DNA of 64,000 nucleotides from Hyphomicrobiales bacterium (GCA_900471485.1 UCEU01000008.1:129314-193313); one strand, 5' to 3'. Positions 52,626 through 60,606 are shown, counted from the stretch's first letter. Notes: a model not told the origin generated them from the letters alone. Numbers and translations are program-made.

Positions 52626-52709
52626 GACATTCTCTTTCGGTTTTCAGGTCGCGCGAGGCCATGCCTGCGGATGCGCGGCGAGAGTGCTGTCTGGATCTGA
52701 AAGGGTGGG

Positions 52710-52730
52710 GGACGCGGCTCGGCCGCGTCC
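52710..52730 (-). terminator. Hairpin after the DUF1236 gene at 52740
   Basis: GGACGCGGC (52710-52718) pairs with GCCGCGTCC (52722-52730), a nine-base stem with a three-base loop. On the minus strand it follows the stop at 52740 and is followed by a C/T-rich stretch containing CCCTTT. Probably separates the two DUF1236-type genes. Confidence 0.5.
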
Positions 52731-52739
52731 TGATCCGGG

Positions 52740-53138
52740 TCAGTTGAGGACCTGGATCACCTTGCGGGACGAGGGTTCGACGATCACGCGTTCGTCGTTG
52801 ACGATCGCATAGGCGTATGTCGGGTCTTCCGGGACCGGCGTGACGACGACGGTCTGGGGCAGCGGCTGGCCGACGACGACCCGCTCCTTGACGACGACGC
52901 GTGTGGTCGGCGCCGGGGCCTGCTGGACGTAGGTGATGACCTTGCGCGGCGGCGGATCGATTGCGGTGCCGACAACGGCGCCGGCAACGCCGCCGACCGC
53001 CGCACCGACAGGGCCGCCGACGATGGCGCCCGTGACGGCACCGCCGGCGGCGCCATTCACCGTCGACGACTGGGCGAAGGCGACGCCCGACATGAGGGTC
53101 GCGGCAGTCGCCGCGCCGATGATAACCTTGGAGAGCAT
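52740..53138 (-). CDS. Secreted DUF1236 protein with glycine-zipper segment (EcfG-type promoter)
   Basis: 132 aa. Signal peptide MLSKVIIGAATAATLMSGVAFA, a glycine zipper (GAAGGAVTGAIVGGPVGAAV) and a C-terminal DUF1236 domain (VVVTPVPEDPTYAYAIVNDE, VIVEPSSRKVIQVLN). Very similar in layout and text to the protein at 50571-50957. GGAGGAAG precedes the ATG. A GGAAC-N16-CGTT promoter lies 46-70 bases upstream, pointing to general stress control. Confidence 0.88.
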   Translation of the reverse strand: MLSKVIIGAATAATLMSGVAFAQSSTVNGAAGGAVTGAIVGGPVGAAVGGVAGAVVGTAIDPPPRKVITYVQQAPAPTTRVVVKERVVVGQPLPQTVVVTPVPEDPTYAYAIVNDERVIVEPSSRKVIQVLN

Positions 53139-53183
53139 TTCTTCCTCCTTTTCTCAAACGACCTTGCTGGCCGCCGACCACAC

Positions 53184-53208
53184 AACGGGTGCGGTCAGTC
53201 GCTGTTCC
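53184..53208 (-). promoter_or_regulatory. EcfG/RpoE2-type promoter for DUF1236 gene
   Basis: Read on the minus strand: GGAAC (53208-53204), exactly 16 bases, then CGTT (53187-53184). This is the consensus of the alphaproteobacterial general-stress sigma factor EcfG (RpoE2 in Sinorhizobium). The -10 element is 46 bases from the DUF1236 start at 53138. Confidence 0.75.
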
Positions 53209-53257
53209 CGGCTTCGGACCTCAGTCGGGGGCGCGCTCGGACCAAGGTCCGGGATGG

Positions 53258-53282
53258 GGAACAGCCGCCCGGCAGGTCCGTT
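53258..53282 (+). promoter_or_regulatory. EcfG/RpoE2-type promoter for small membrane protein
   Basis: GGAAC (53258-53262), 16 bases, then CGTT (53279-53282), a perfect match to the general-stress sigma consensus. It is 31 bases upstream of the ATG at 53314. With the minus-strand copy at 53184-53208 it makes a divergent pair. Confidence 0.75.
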
Positions 53283-53313
53283 GCGATGATGAAACACGAA
53301 TGGAGTTTTGATC

Positions 53314-53496
53314 ATGAGCAACAATCACGAGACGCCTTCGATGCCGTTTACGGTGAACGCCTCGGTCGTCGCACTCGTCATCTTCCTGTGCGGCGCCCTC
53401 TACTTCTTCGGCCACGCGATGTCGGGTGATACGAACCAGATCAGCAAGAGTGTCGCCGGCGCCGAGATCATCGATTCCCGCGAGGTCGCGAATTGA
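53314..53496 (+). CDS. Small membrane protein under EcfG-type promoter
   Basis: 60 aa from the ATG at 53314, with GGAG eight bases upstream. One hydrophobic helix at about residues 15-36 (VVALVIFLCGALYFFGHAM), with short polar ends. I do not recognise a family. The divergent neighbour has the same promoter type, so it is probably a stress-induced inner-membrane protein. The two-component genes follow 42 bases later on the same strand. Confidence 0.7.
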   Translation: MSNNHETPSMPFTVNASVVALVIFLCGALYFFGHAMSGDTNQISKSVAGAEIIDSREVAN

Positions 53497-53538
53497 GGCC
53501 GCCCGCGCTGAGTTCTGGAATTTTTCCAAGCTGGTCTT

Positions 53539-54966
53539 ATGTTTGTCGGATATCGATTCGACAGGTCGCATATGCATTGGCTTCCCCACTGGAACACCCG
53601 TTCGCTGGCCGCGCAGTTCTTCATCGCGGGAGGCGTGCTCTCGGTCGGGACCATGATCGCTATCGGCGCGCTGCTGACGCATGTGATCGAGGACGCGGTC
53701 ATCCGTCACACCGGTGCGACGACGGCGCTTTACGTCGATAGCGTCGTGGCGCCCATTCTCCCAGACATGCAGACCGAAGACCTCCTCGAGGAGGGAAGCG
53801 CGCAGGCGCTCGACGAAGCGCTGACGCAGGGAGAGCTCGGCAAGCGGCTGGTGTCGTTCAAGCTGTGGCGGCGCGACGGGACTATCCTCTATTCCAACGA
53901 AAAGAGCCTCGTCGGCCGCAAGTTCCCCGTCAACGACAAGCTCCGCCAGGCTTTTTCGGGATCGCTGGTCGCGCGCTACGAGGTGGCGTCAGACCCGGAG
54001 AGCCAGGAGGAGCGAAACCTCGCCACGCCGCTGATGGAAATCTACAATCCGGTCCTGCAGCCCTGGTCCGGGGAGCCCGTCGCCGTGCTCGAATTCTACG
54101 AGACCGCGGAAGGTCTCGGCGACAGCCTGACGCGGGCCCGGCTCTGGAGCCTGGCATCGGTGGCCGTGCTGACGGCGATCTTCTTCCTCGCCCTGTCCGC
54201 CATCGTCTTTCGCGGCAGCCGGCTGATCGAACGGCAGAGGCGAGACCTGAAGGGCAAGGTCGCCGAGCTGTCCGGGCTGCTCTCGGAAAACCAGGCGCTG
54301 CAGCGCCGCCTGCAGCGCGCGTCGCAGCGGGCCGCGGAGCTCAACGAGAGCTATCTGAGACGGGTCGGCGCCGATCTTCACGATGGCCCGGCCCAGCATA
54401 TCGCTTATGCCTCGCTCCGGCTCGACAGCGAAATGCTCGTCGATAGCAGTACGACGACCGACGAGCGGGAAAAAGAGCTATCGTGGATCCGCTCCAGCCT
54501 CGCCGAGGCGATGACCGAGATCCGCACCATCTGTCGCGGGCTGGTGCTGCCGCAGATCGAAAGCGCCTCCTTCGCCGAGATCGTCAAGCGTGTGGTCGAT
54601 GCGCACGAGGCTCGCACCGGGACCACGGTGGCGACCGATGTCGACGGCGATGCCTCGGAGATCCCGACGGCGGTCAAGATCTGCATCTATCGCTTCACGC
54701 AGGAAGCGCTCAACAATGCATACCGCCATGGCGGCGGGCTCCGCCAGTCGGTCGACGCCAGGCTGGAGAATGGCAGGGTGGTGGTCGAGGTGCGTGACCG
54801 GGGCGAAGGCTTCGACCCCAGCGAGGTGCGCCCGACCAGCATCGGCCTGGCCGGCCTGCGCGAACGCATCGACAGCCTCGGCGGACGATTTGAGATCACC
54901 ACGGGCGAGGAGGGAACGGTCGTGACCATGACGCTGGAGCCGGTGGCAATGGAGGAAGCCTTATGA
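53539..54966 (+). CDS. Sensor histidine kinase (NarL-partner type, HisKA_3)
   Basis: 475 aa. Membrane helices at about 27-48 and 203-224 enclose an extracytoplasmic sensor part of about 150 residues. A coiled-coil stretch (about 228-270, NQALQRRLQRASQRAAEL) leads to the HisKA_3 domain with the phospho-acceptor His281 in GADLHDGPAQHIA. The ATPase domain has RFTQEALNNAYRHGG and DRGEGFDPSEV. The start could also be the ATG at 53572. Forms a pair with the response regulator that overlaps it (ATGA). Signal unknown. Confidence 0.9.
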   Translation: MFVGYRFDRSHMHWLPHWNTRSLAAQFFIAGGVLSVGTMIAIGALLTHVIEDAVIRHTGATTALYVDSVVAPILPDMQTEDLLEEGSAQALDEALTQGELGKRLVSFKLWRRDGTILYSNEKSLVGRKFPVNDKLRQAFSGSLVARYEVASDPESQEERNLATPLMEIYNPVLQPWSGEPVAVLEFYETAEGLGDSLTRARLWSLASVAVLTAIFFLALSAIVFRGSRLIERQRRDLKGKVAELSGLLSENQALQRRLQRASQRAAELNESYLRRVGADLHDGPAQHIAYASLRLDSEMLVDSSTTTDEREKELSWIRSSLAEAMTEIRTICRGLVLPQIESASFAEIVKRVVDAHEARTGTTVATDVDGDASEIPTAVKICIYRFTQEALNNAYRHGGGLRQSVDARLENGRVVVEVRDRGEGFDPSEVRPTSIGLAGLRERIDSLGGRFEITTGEEGTVVTMTLEPVAMEEAL

Positions 54967-55586
54967 CCGCGATTACCATCGGCGTGGTGGACGACCATCC
55001 GCTCTTTCGCGAGGGCGTCACGCGCAGCCTCGCAGAGGTCAGCGATTTTTCCGTCGTCGGCGAGGGGGCGAGCGGCGAGGACGCGATCAATCTCGCTGCC
55101 GCGAGCCGGCCGAACGTGCTGCTGCTCGACGTCTCGATGCCCGGCGGCGGGCTGGATGCGATCGGCGAGATCCTCTCCCGCAGCCCGGAGACCAAGGTGC
55201 TGATGCTGACGGCCGACGAGGAAGTGGATACGCTCTCCTCGGCGCTGCAGCGTGGTGCCGCCGGCTACGTGCTGAAGGGCGTCGGGTCGCGGGCGCTCGC
55301 ACAGGCCATCCGCCAGGCGCTGCAGGGCTCGCGGGTCATTTCGCAGGCGATGTCGGCGAAGCTGGTGGAGAGTTCGCTGCGCAGCGTGCAGTCGCCGGCG
55401 GGTCAGCTGACACCGCGCGAAAGGGAGGTCATGGAGCTGGTGGCGGAGGGGCAATCCAACAAGCATATCGGCCTCAGGCTCGACCTGCAGGAAAAGACCG
55501 TCAAGCATCACATGACGCAGATCCTGCAAAAGCTCGGGGTGACGAACAGGACCGAAGCGGCCATCAAGTGGCGGGATCGAAACTAG
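54963..55586 (+). CDS. NarL/FixJ-family response regulator
   Basis: 207 aa. The receiver domain has Asp10/Asp11 in VVDDHPLF, the phospho-acceptor Asp56 in VLLLDVSMP, and Lys105 in GYVLKG. The C-terminal LuxR-type HTH is LTPREREVMELVAEGQSNKH with TVKHHMTQILQKL. Partner of the kinase directly upstream. Its stop codon overlaps that of the convergent Asn-Gly repeat gene within CTAG. Confidence 0.93.
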   Translation: MTAITIGVVDDHPLFREGVTRSLAEVSDFSVVGEGASGEDAINLAAASRPNVLLLDVSMPGGGLDAIGEILSRSPETKVLMLTADEEVDTLSSALQRGAAGYVLKGVGSRALAQAIRQALQGSRVISQAMSAKLVESSLRSVQSPAGQLTPREREVMELVAEGQSNKHIGLRLDLQEKTVKHHMTQILQKLGVTNRTEAAIKWRDRN

Positions 55587-56026
55587 CGCAGATACTTGCT
55601 CAGCCGGCTGATGTCGGCCTGCTTGACGGGACGGTTGCTGATCGTCCGGCCCTTGGAATCCTTGATCACATAGCGGCCGGCGGCAACCGTCTCCGTTATG
55701 CCGTTGCGGTGGCGCACGCGGATCGATCCGTCGGTGCTTCGCGATGCCTGGACGCCGGCGCTGGGCGCGGTTCCCGGCGCGGCCGAAGGGCTGCCCGAAG
55801 ACTTCGAGCCATTGGCGCCGCCATTTCCGTTGCCATTGCCATTATTGCCGTTGCCATTCCCGCCGCCGTTGTTACCGCCGTTCCCGTTCCCGTTCCCGTT
55901 CCCGTTCCCGTTCCCGTTCCCGTTCCCGTTGCCATTATTCGCCAAGGCATCGCAAAGCGGCAGCAGAGCCGCGGTCGACAGGCCGATCGCGATCACTCGG
56001 AGGAAGGCACGTCTGGAGGAGGTCAT
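55583..56026 (-). CDS. Tat-type secreted Asn-Gly repeat protein
   Basis: 147 aa from the ATG at 56026. The N-terminus MTSSRRAFLRVIAIGLSTAA has a twin-arginine motif and a hydrophobic stretch ending near ALA. Then come about 25 Asn-Gly type residues encoded in part by a perfect hexanucleotide repeat, a Ser/Pro/Ala linker, and a C-terminal domain (SIRVRHRNGITETVAAGRYV) that ends in Lys/Arg-rich text. The C-terminal part resembles small cell-surface or matrix-associated domains; no function can be named. Convergent with the response regulator, stops overlapping by four bases. Confidence 0.75.
   Translation of the reverse strand: MTSSRRAFLRVIAIGLSTAALLPLCDALANNGNGNGNGNGNGNGNGNGNGGNNGGGNGNGNNGNGNGNGGANGSKSSGSPSAAPGTAPSAGVQASRSTDGSIRVRHRNGITETVAAGRYVIKDSKGRTISNRPVKQADISRLSKYLR
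55881..55930. repeat. Hexanucleotide tandem repeat (TTCCCG)n inside a gene
   Basis: Eight perfect copies of TTCCCG plus two bases, encoding Asn-Gly units on the minus strand. The unit is a multiple of three, so gain or loss of copies would change the length of the Asn-Gly tract without shifting the frame. Confidence 0.95.
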
Positions 56027-56164
56027 CCCGTCAATCCCGTTGTTGACTGCACCTACGTACAGCATGACGCATAAGATCTACACTTGTTCGGAAAAAAGCG
56101 CGATCCGGGACCTAGGTCAGGGGCGGCATGGGACCAAAGGCGGGGTTTTCGACCTGATATAAGC

Positions 56165-56197
56165 AAAAAGCTCCCGCAGAGCGGTTCTGCGAGAGCT
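56165..56197 (-). terminator. Rho-independent terminator after DUF1989 gene
   Basis: AGCTC/GAGCT and CGCAGA/TCTGCG form a stem of eleven pairs with one mismatch (56169-56197). On the minus strand it is followed by TTTTT (56169-56165). It lies 30 bases after the DUF1989 stop. Confidence 0.8.
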
Positions 56198-56226
56198 TGA
56201 TCGATAAGCTGCGATGCTGCGATGCT

Positions 56227-57087
56227 TCAGAGCCCGTGCGTGCCGTCGTAGCCGTTGATATCAGGCGCACTCCAGCCTTCCGGAGTACGGGCCGGCTTGT
56301 AGATTTCGACTACCAGCGGATAGCAGGCAACCGCATCCGAGGAATGCTCGGAGGAGCAATCGCCGCCGGGGCAGGCTGACATGCAGCCGAGGAGATCGAT
56401 CTCGGCGAAGAATTCGAGATAGTCGCCGGGGCGGACCGGGCTTGCCTTCATGAAATACTGGCCGGTATCGCGTGTGAAGCCGGTGCACATGAAGACGTTG
56501 AGCACGTCGTGAATATAGGTGCCGGCTTCCTGCAGCGACTTCCCGGTCTTCGCGGCGAAGGCGCGCGTCAGGTTGGAGTGGCAGCAGTGGTGATACTGGC
56601 CGCCATTGCTGAGCAGATTGTGCGTATAGGGGTCGCAGCGCGTGCCGATGACGTCGTGCACCGAGCCGCCGAATTCGTCGAAGCCATACCAGTCGAGCGT
56701 GTCGTGGGTGATCGTCGCGATCGGGCGCAGATAGGGCATGTTGGAGAAGAGCTGGTCGCCGAGGCCGACATGGGTACCGTTCAGCGCCCGGGTCTTGCCG
56801 GTGAAGAGGCGTTCCTCGAGATTGTTGGCGTTGAAGAGATTGAGATCGCCCACCTGCGAGCCCTCGCTGGAGAGGATGCGGCAGAAATGGCCGGCCGGCA
56901 CGGTCCAGCACGCCGCATCACGCGGCGGCACAACCACGCGCTCGACGAACTCAAGGTCGTCGCGCAATGCGCGGTATGCTGCAAGGTCCGGGCGCGGCAG
57001 CGTCTCGACGGGATAACAGATAACCGGCTTGATCGCCTTGCGGCTTGCTGCGTCTTCCGGTGCGCTGGTAATCGGCTGGGGCTTCAT
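56227..57087 (-). CDS. DUF1989 (urea carboxylase-associated) family protein
   Basis: 286 aa, belongs to the DUF1989 family found near urea carboxylase genes; two members (CgdA/CgdB) form carboxyguanidine deiminase in guanidine degradation. Visible are the core GHFCRILSSEGSQVGDLNLF, the Cys/His-rich GGQYHHCCHSNL, and CTGFTRDTGQYFMKAS. The C-terminal CMSACPGGDCSSEH has several Cys residues that could bind metal. Its own partner is not present here. Cotranscribed with the GntR gene 36 bases upstream. Confidence 0.8.
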   Translation of the reverse strand: MKPQPITSAPEDAASRKAIKPVICYPVETLPRPDLAAYRALRDDLEFVERVVVPPRDAACWTVPAGHFCRILSSEGSQVGDLNLFNANNLEERLFTGKTRALNGTHVGLGDQLFSNMPYLRPIATITHDTLDWYGFDEFGGSVHDVIGTRCDPYTHNLLSNGGQYHHCCHSNLTRAFAAKTGKSLQEAGTYIHDVLNVFMCTGFTRDTGQYFMKASPVRPGDYLEFFAEIDLLGCMSACPGGDCSSEHSSDAVACYPLVVEIYKPARTPEGWSAPDINGYDGTHGL

Positions 57088-57123
57088 TCCTCATTTTCTC
57101 CTGATATGCCGGGCGGGCTGCCG

Positions 57124-57828
57124 TCAATCGGCGGGCGCCGCCAATGTCTTCTTGGGGCGGGGCAGGTTCTGGGCGCGGGCGGCTTCCAGCACCACGCGTT
57201 CGGATTCCTGCAGATAGAGTTCGAGTGCGCGGGTGGCTGCCGTGCGGTCGCCGTCGCAGAGCAGGCCGCAGATTTCAACGTCGCGCGCCACCCACGGTTC
57301 CTGGAATCGGCGGGCATCGGGCGCCATCGAGAAGGCGAGGCGGGCCTGGGCGGCGACCGTTGCGAACACGTCGTTCAGCCGCGGGCTGCCGATGAAATCG
57401 ACGATCTGCTGGTGAAACTCCAGCGATGCGGTACCGCACTGCTGCCAGTCCTTGGCAAGGGCGGCGCGCTGCACAGCTTCGACGCGGGCGACGAGTTCCG
57501 ACATGGCTTCCTGCGAGGCATAGGCGCTACAGGTGACGCCGCGCAATTCGAGCGTCATGCGGATCGCGTAGATCTCGCTGATCTCGGTCGAATTCAGCGC
57601 CCGCACCGTCGCGCCGTAATGCGCGCGATGTTCGATCAGGCCTTCGGCAACCAGATCCCGCAGCGCCTCGCGCAACGTGTTGCGCGAAACGTTCAGCGCT
57701 TCCGCCCACACGACCTCGCGCAGCGGCGCGCCGGGCGCAAGCTCGCCACGCAAAATCTTGTCGCGCAGCAGGCCAGCGGCGGTCTGCGTCAGGACAAGAG
57801 GTCGGTCGGGGGGATTCTGGTTGGTCAA
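57124..57828 (-). CDS. GntR-family transcriptional regulator (FCD type)
   Basis: 234 aa. It starts with TTG at 57828, preceded by AAGGAG at seven bases; no ATG fits. Winged HTH with REVVWAEALNVSRNTLREAL, then a helical FCD domain (YAIRMTLELRGVTCSAYA, SLEFHQQIVDFIGSPR). The same palindrome TTGTTGAACAA lies just upstream of this gene and upstream of the divergent ABC binding-protein gene, so it probably represses itself, the DUF1989 gene and the transporter. Confidence 0.88.
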   Translation of the reverse strand: MTNQNPPDRPLVLTQTAAGLLRDKILRGELAPGAPLREVVWAEALNVSRNTLREALRDLVAEGLIEHRAHYGATVRALNSTEISEIYAIRMTLELRGVTCSAYASQEAMSELVARVEAVQRAALAKDWQQCGTASLEFHQQIVDFIGSPRLNDVFATVAAQARLAFSMAPDARRFQEPWVARDVEICGLLCDGDRTAATRALELYLQESERVVLEAARAQNLPRPKKTLAAPAD

Positions 57829-57852
57829 TATGGTCTCCTTGGTGATTTATTT

Positions 57853-57863
57853 TTGTTGAACAA
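57853..57863. promoter_or_regulatory. GntR operator candidate O1
   Basis: TTGTTGAACAA, an odd-length palindrome 25 bases upstream of the gntR TTG start. Its reverse complement is the second site at 58187-58197. With flanks the match extends to ATTTTTGTTGAACAA, one free base, then TTA: 18 of 19 positions. Confidence 0.72.
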
Positions 57864-58186
57864 CTTACGCATGTCAAGATAGGTGAAGTCCGCATGTCGG
57901 GATGCCGGCGATGAGGTGAGGGAAGTTCCGAGGCACCATGCGCTGGAGGTCTCGCTTTCCATGATTGCCAGATCCATGTGCCTCCTGCTTCGGAACTGAA
58001 TATGCCGTTACAGCGTGTTTTTCGGCTCATCCGCATGCGGTCATTGGGACGTCTCGTTTTATCCCGTTATTTCAGTCGCTTGTCCGCTGCCCGTCAAGCG
58101 CCTTCGCCGGGATGCCGATGGTCGATCTGCTCGAAATCCGCCCCTTGATGAAACTTTATGCATCGAGGGGGATTGCAATCTCATAA
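57864..58186. other. Divergent intergenic region gntR / ABC transporter
   Basis: About 320 bases between the two operator candidates, without a convincing gene. A long-range inverted repeat is visible: AGTTCCGA then GGCAC at 57924-57936, against GTGCC and TCGGAACT at 57978-57997. It could be a structured leader or an old repeat. Small open frames here lack ribosome-binding sites. Confidence 0.4.
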
Positions 58187-58197
58187 TTGTTCAACAA
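58187..58197. promoter_or_regulatory. GntR operator candidate O2
   Basis: TTGTTCAACAA, reverse complement of O1, 31-41 bases upstream of the ABC binding-protein start. Position close to the gene suits repression of the transporter operon. Confidence 0.72.
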
Positions 58198-58227
58198 AAA
58201 TGAGCCATCAATCGAGAGGAACAGTCC

Positions 58228-59013
58228 ATGAAAAAACTCCTTGCCGGTCTCATCATGTTGGCGGCGCCGCTGACGGCGGCCCATGCGGAAACGCTGAAGA
58301 TCGGTGTCGATCTCACCTATCCGCCCTACAACTACTTCGACGATGCCAACCAGCCCGCCGGCTTCGACGTCGAGCTGATGAAGCTGATCGGCAAGAAGAC
58401 CGGCAGCGATGTTTCCTTTCATGACACTCGTTTCGAAAACCTGATTCTCGGCGTCTCCAGCGACCAGTTCAACGTCATCGCCTCCACGCTCTACGTGACG
58501 GCGGCGCGCGCCAAGCAGATCGACTACATCCCCTACATGAAGACGGGCGTTTCGATCGCGGTTTCGGCCGCCGGCGGCCAGAACTTCACCAAGCCGGAAG
58601 AGCTTTGCGGCAAGCGCGTCGGCTCGATCAAGGGCGCGGCCTGGATCCCCGAGCTTGAGAAGCTGAACACGACGGTTTGCGCCGCCAGCCCGATCGATTC
58701 CCGCGAATTCCCGACCTCGCCCGAGGCAACGCAGGCCGTCATGTCCGGCGGCGTGGACGCCCAGCTGGAAAACTCGGCGGTGCTCGCCGATGCCGCCAAG
58801 AAGCTGAACGGCCGCCTGAAGGTGACCTCCACCGAACAGCTCTATCCCGTCATCGTCGGCTTCGGCGTGAAGAAGGGCAACACCGAGGTCGCATCCTTCC
58901 TGCGCGATACGCTGGCGAAGCTCGATGGCGATGCCGACTACGAGGCGCTGTTTGCCAAGTATGGCGTGGCGAAGTCGACCGAAACCGAATTCAAGGCGGC
59001 TGTCGGGCAGTAA
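58228..59013 (+). CDS. Polar amino-acid ABC transporter substrate-binding protein
   Basis: 261 aa; GAGAGGAAC precedes the ATG. Signal peptide MKKLLAGLIMLAAPLTAAHA. The mature protein starts ETLKIGVDLTYPPYNYFDD, the ligand-binding start of the SBP_bac_3 family, and has LCGKRVGSIKGAAW. Periplasmic receptor for the permease-ATPase encoded next. Families of this type bind polar amino acids and opines. Ligand unknown; the DUF1989/carboxylase context suggests an N-rich compound. Confidence 0.9.
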   Translation: MKKLLAGLIMLAAPLTAAHAETLKIGVDLTYPPYNYFDDANQPAGFDVELMKLIGKKTGSDVSFHDTRFENLILGVSSDQFNVIASTLYVTAARAKQIDYIPYMKTGVSIAVSAAGGQNFTKPEELCGKRVGSIKGAAWIPELEKLNTTVCAASPIDSREFPTSPEATQAVMSGGVDAQLENSAVLADAAKKLNGRLKVTSTEQLYPVIVGFGVKKGNTEVASFLRDTLAKLDGDADYEALFAKYGVAKSTETEFKAAVGQ

Positions 59014-59068
59014 GCGTTCCGGGCGGGCGCCGGTGAGGCGCTCGCCTGACTGATCAACACAGGAATGC

Positions 59069-59086
59069 GCGGCGCTTCGGCGCCGC
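59069..59086 (+). other. Intercistronic hairpin after the binding-protein gene
   Basis: GCGGCGC-TTCG-GCGCCGC, a seven-base perfect stem with a stable UUCG loop, followed by TGCTCTTTT. It lies between the binding-protein stop and the permease start. Such elements stabilise or partly terminate the message so that more receptor than membrane protein is made. Confidence 0.65.
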
Positions 59087-59109
59087 TGCTCTTTTGGGGA
59101 TACCCGCCC

Positions 59110-60606
59110 ATGAACTTCGACTGGAATTACCTTTTCAGCCTCGTGCTCTATCCGGACTTCTGGCGCGCGACGGCGCTCGTCGCCTGGCTCGGCGTGCTGA
59201 CCTGGGTCATCGGAACCGTGCTCGGCTTCCTGCTCGCGCTCGCCCGGCAATCGCGCCTGCGCGCGGTGCGCTGGTTCGCGAAGACCTATATCTGGCTTTT
59301 CCGCAGCCTTCCGCTGCTGGTGCTGCTGATCTTCGTCTACAACCTGCCGCAGTTCATGCCGGCGCTCGGGCCGGTGCTGTCAGTGCCCTTCTGGGCCGGG
59401 CTGATCGCGTTGGTGATATCCGAAACAGCCTATCTCGCGGAGATCCACCGCGCCGGCCTCATCGCCGTCGATCAGGGGCAGCATGAAGCGGCGCACGCGC
59501 TCGGCGTCCGTCCCGTCGGCAAGTACCGGCATATCATCCTGCCGCAGGCGATCCGCGTGGCGCTGCCCTCGCTCGCCAACGAGTTCATCACCATCGTCAA
59601 GCTGACCTCGCTCGTCTCGGTCATCTCGCTCGCGGAAATCCTGCTCGTCGGCCAGCGGCTCTACACCCGCAACTTCATGGTCATCGAAACGCTGGTCGCG
59701 GTGTCGTTCTATTACGTGCTGGTCGTCTCGATCTTCAGCTTCTTCCTGGCGCGCCTCGAAGGGCGTCTCGATATATCGAGGATGACCGGCGCCGAGATCG
59801 CCGTGCCGGCAGCCGCCGCTCAGGCAAGCGTCGCGAGTACGGCACGCCGTGTCGGTGAAGAGATCGTGGTCGGCATCGATGGCATAGCCAAGAGCTTCGG
59901 CGACAAGCGGGCGCTGGCGGACGTGTCGCTTCAGGTGCGCAAGGGCGAGGTGCTGAGCATCATCGGCCCCTCGGGCTCGGGCAAGACGACGCTCATCCGC
60001 ACGATCAACGCGCTGCAGGACATCGACGACGGCCGCATCACGCTCGACGGAAACGAGTGGATCACGGCCGACGCGAAGGGATACCGCATGGTTCCCGACT
60101 TCCATCACCGCGTCACCTGTCTCGGCATGGTGTTCCAGTCGTTCAACCTCTTCCCGCACATGACGGCGCTGGAGAACGTGACCTTCGGTCCGCGCTATCA
60201 CGGCAATCGCGACAAGCAGGCGGTGCGCGCGGCGGCGATGAACCACCTGGCCCGTGTCGGCCTGGCGGCACACGCCGACAAGTACCCGCACCAGCTCTCG
60301 GGCGGCCAGAAGCAGCGCGTGGCGATTGCCCGCGCGCTTGCCATGGACCCTGAGATCATGCTGTTCGACGAGCCGACTTCGGCGCTCGATCCGGAACTTG
60401 TCGGTGAAGTGCTGCAGGTGATCGAGGGCCTTGCCCGCGAAGGCATGACCATGGTTATCGTCACCCATGAAATGCGCTTCGTCAGCCGCGTCAGCGACCG
60501 CGTCGTGATGATGGAAAACGGCCACGTCGTCGTCAACATGACGGCGGAGGAGCTGGAGAGCTCCCCGGCCGACAGCCGCATCCAGCAGTTCATGCGGCAG
60601 AGCTGA
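59110..60606 (+). CDS. Amino-acid ABC transporter, permease fused to ATP-binding protein
   Basis: 498 aa from the ATG at 59110. Residues 1-240 are a HisM/GlnP-like permease with about five helices and the EAA loop HEAAHALGVRPVGKYRHIILP. After a linker, residues about 265-498 form a HisP/GlnQ-type ATPase: Walker A GPSGSGKTT near 287, signature LSGGQKQR near 396, Walker B IMLFDEP near 415. In most species these are two proteins. Works with the preceding binding protein at the inner membrane. Confidence 0.92.
   Translation: MNFDWNYLFSLVLYPDFWRATALVAWLGVLTWVIGTVLGFLLALARQSRLRAVRWFAKTYIWLFRSLPLLVLLIFVYNLPQFMPALGPVLSVPFWAGLIALVISETAYLAEIHRAGLIAVDQGQHEAAHALGVRPVGKYRHIILPQAIRVALPSLANEFITIVKLTSLVSVISLAEILLVGQRLYTRNFMVIETLVAVSFYYVLVVSIFSFFLARLEGRLDISRMTGAEIAVPAAAAQASVASTARRVGEEIVVGIDGIAKSFGDKRALADVSLQVRKGEVLSIIGPSGSGKTTLIRTINALQDIDDGRITLDGNEWITADAKGYRMVPDFHHRVTCLGMVFQSFNLFPHMTALENVTFGPRYHGNRDKQAVRAAAMNHLARVGLAAHADKYPHQLSGGQKQRVAIARALAMDPEIMLFDEPTSALDPELVGEVLQVIEGLAREGMTMVIVTHEMRFVSRVSDRVVMMENGHVVVNMTAEELESSPADSRIQQFMRQS

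Noticed and set aside
55881..55930. CRISPR-like repeat
   Set aside because: A contiguous six-base tandem repeat without spacers, inside a coding frame.
57992..58017. GGAAC-N17-CGTG upstream of the amino-acid ABC transporter
   Set aside because: The -10 is imperfect and about 210 bases from the gene; the GntR palindrome explains regulation better.
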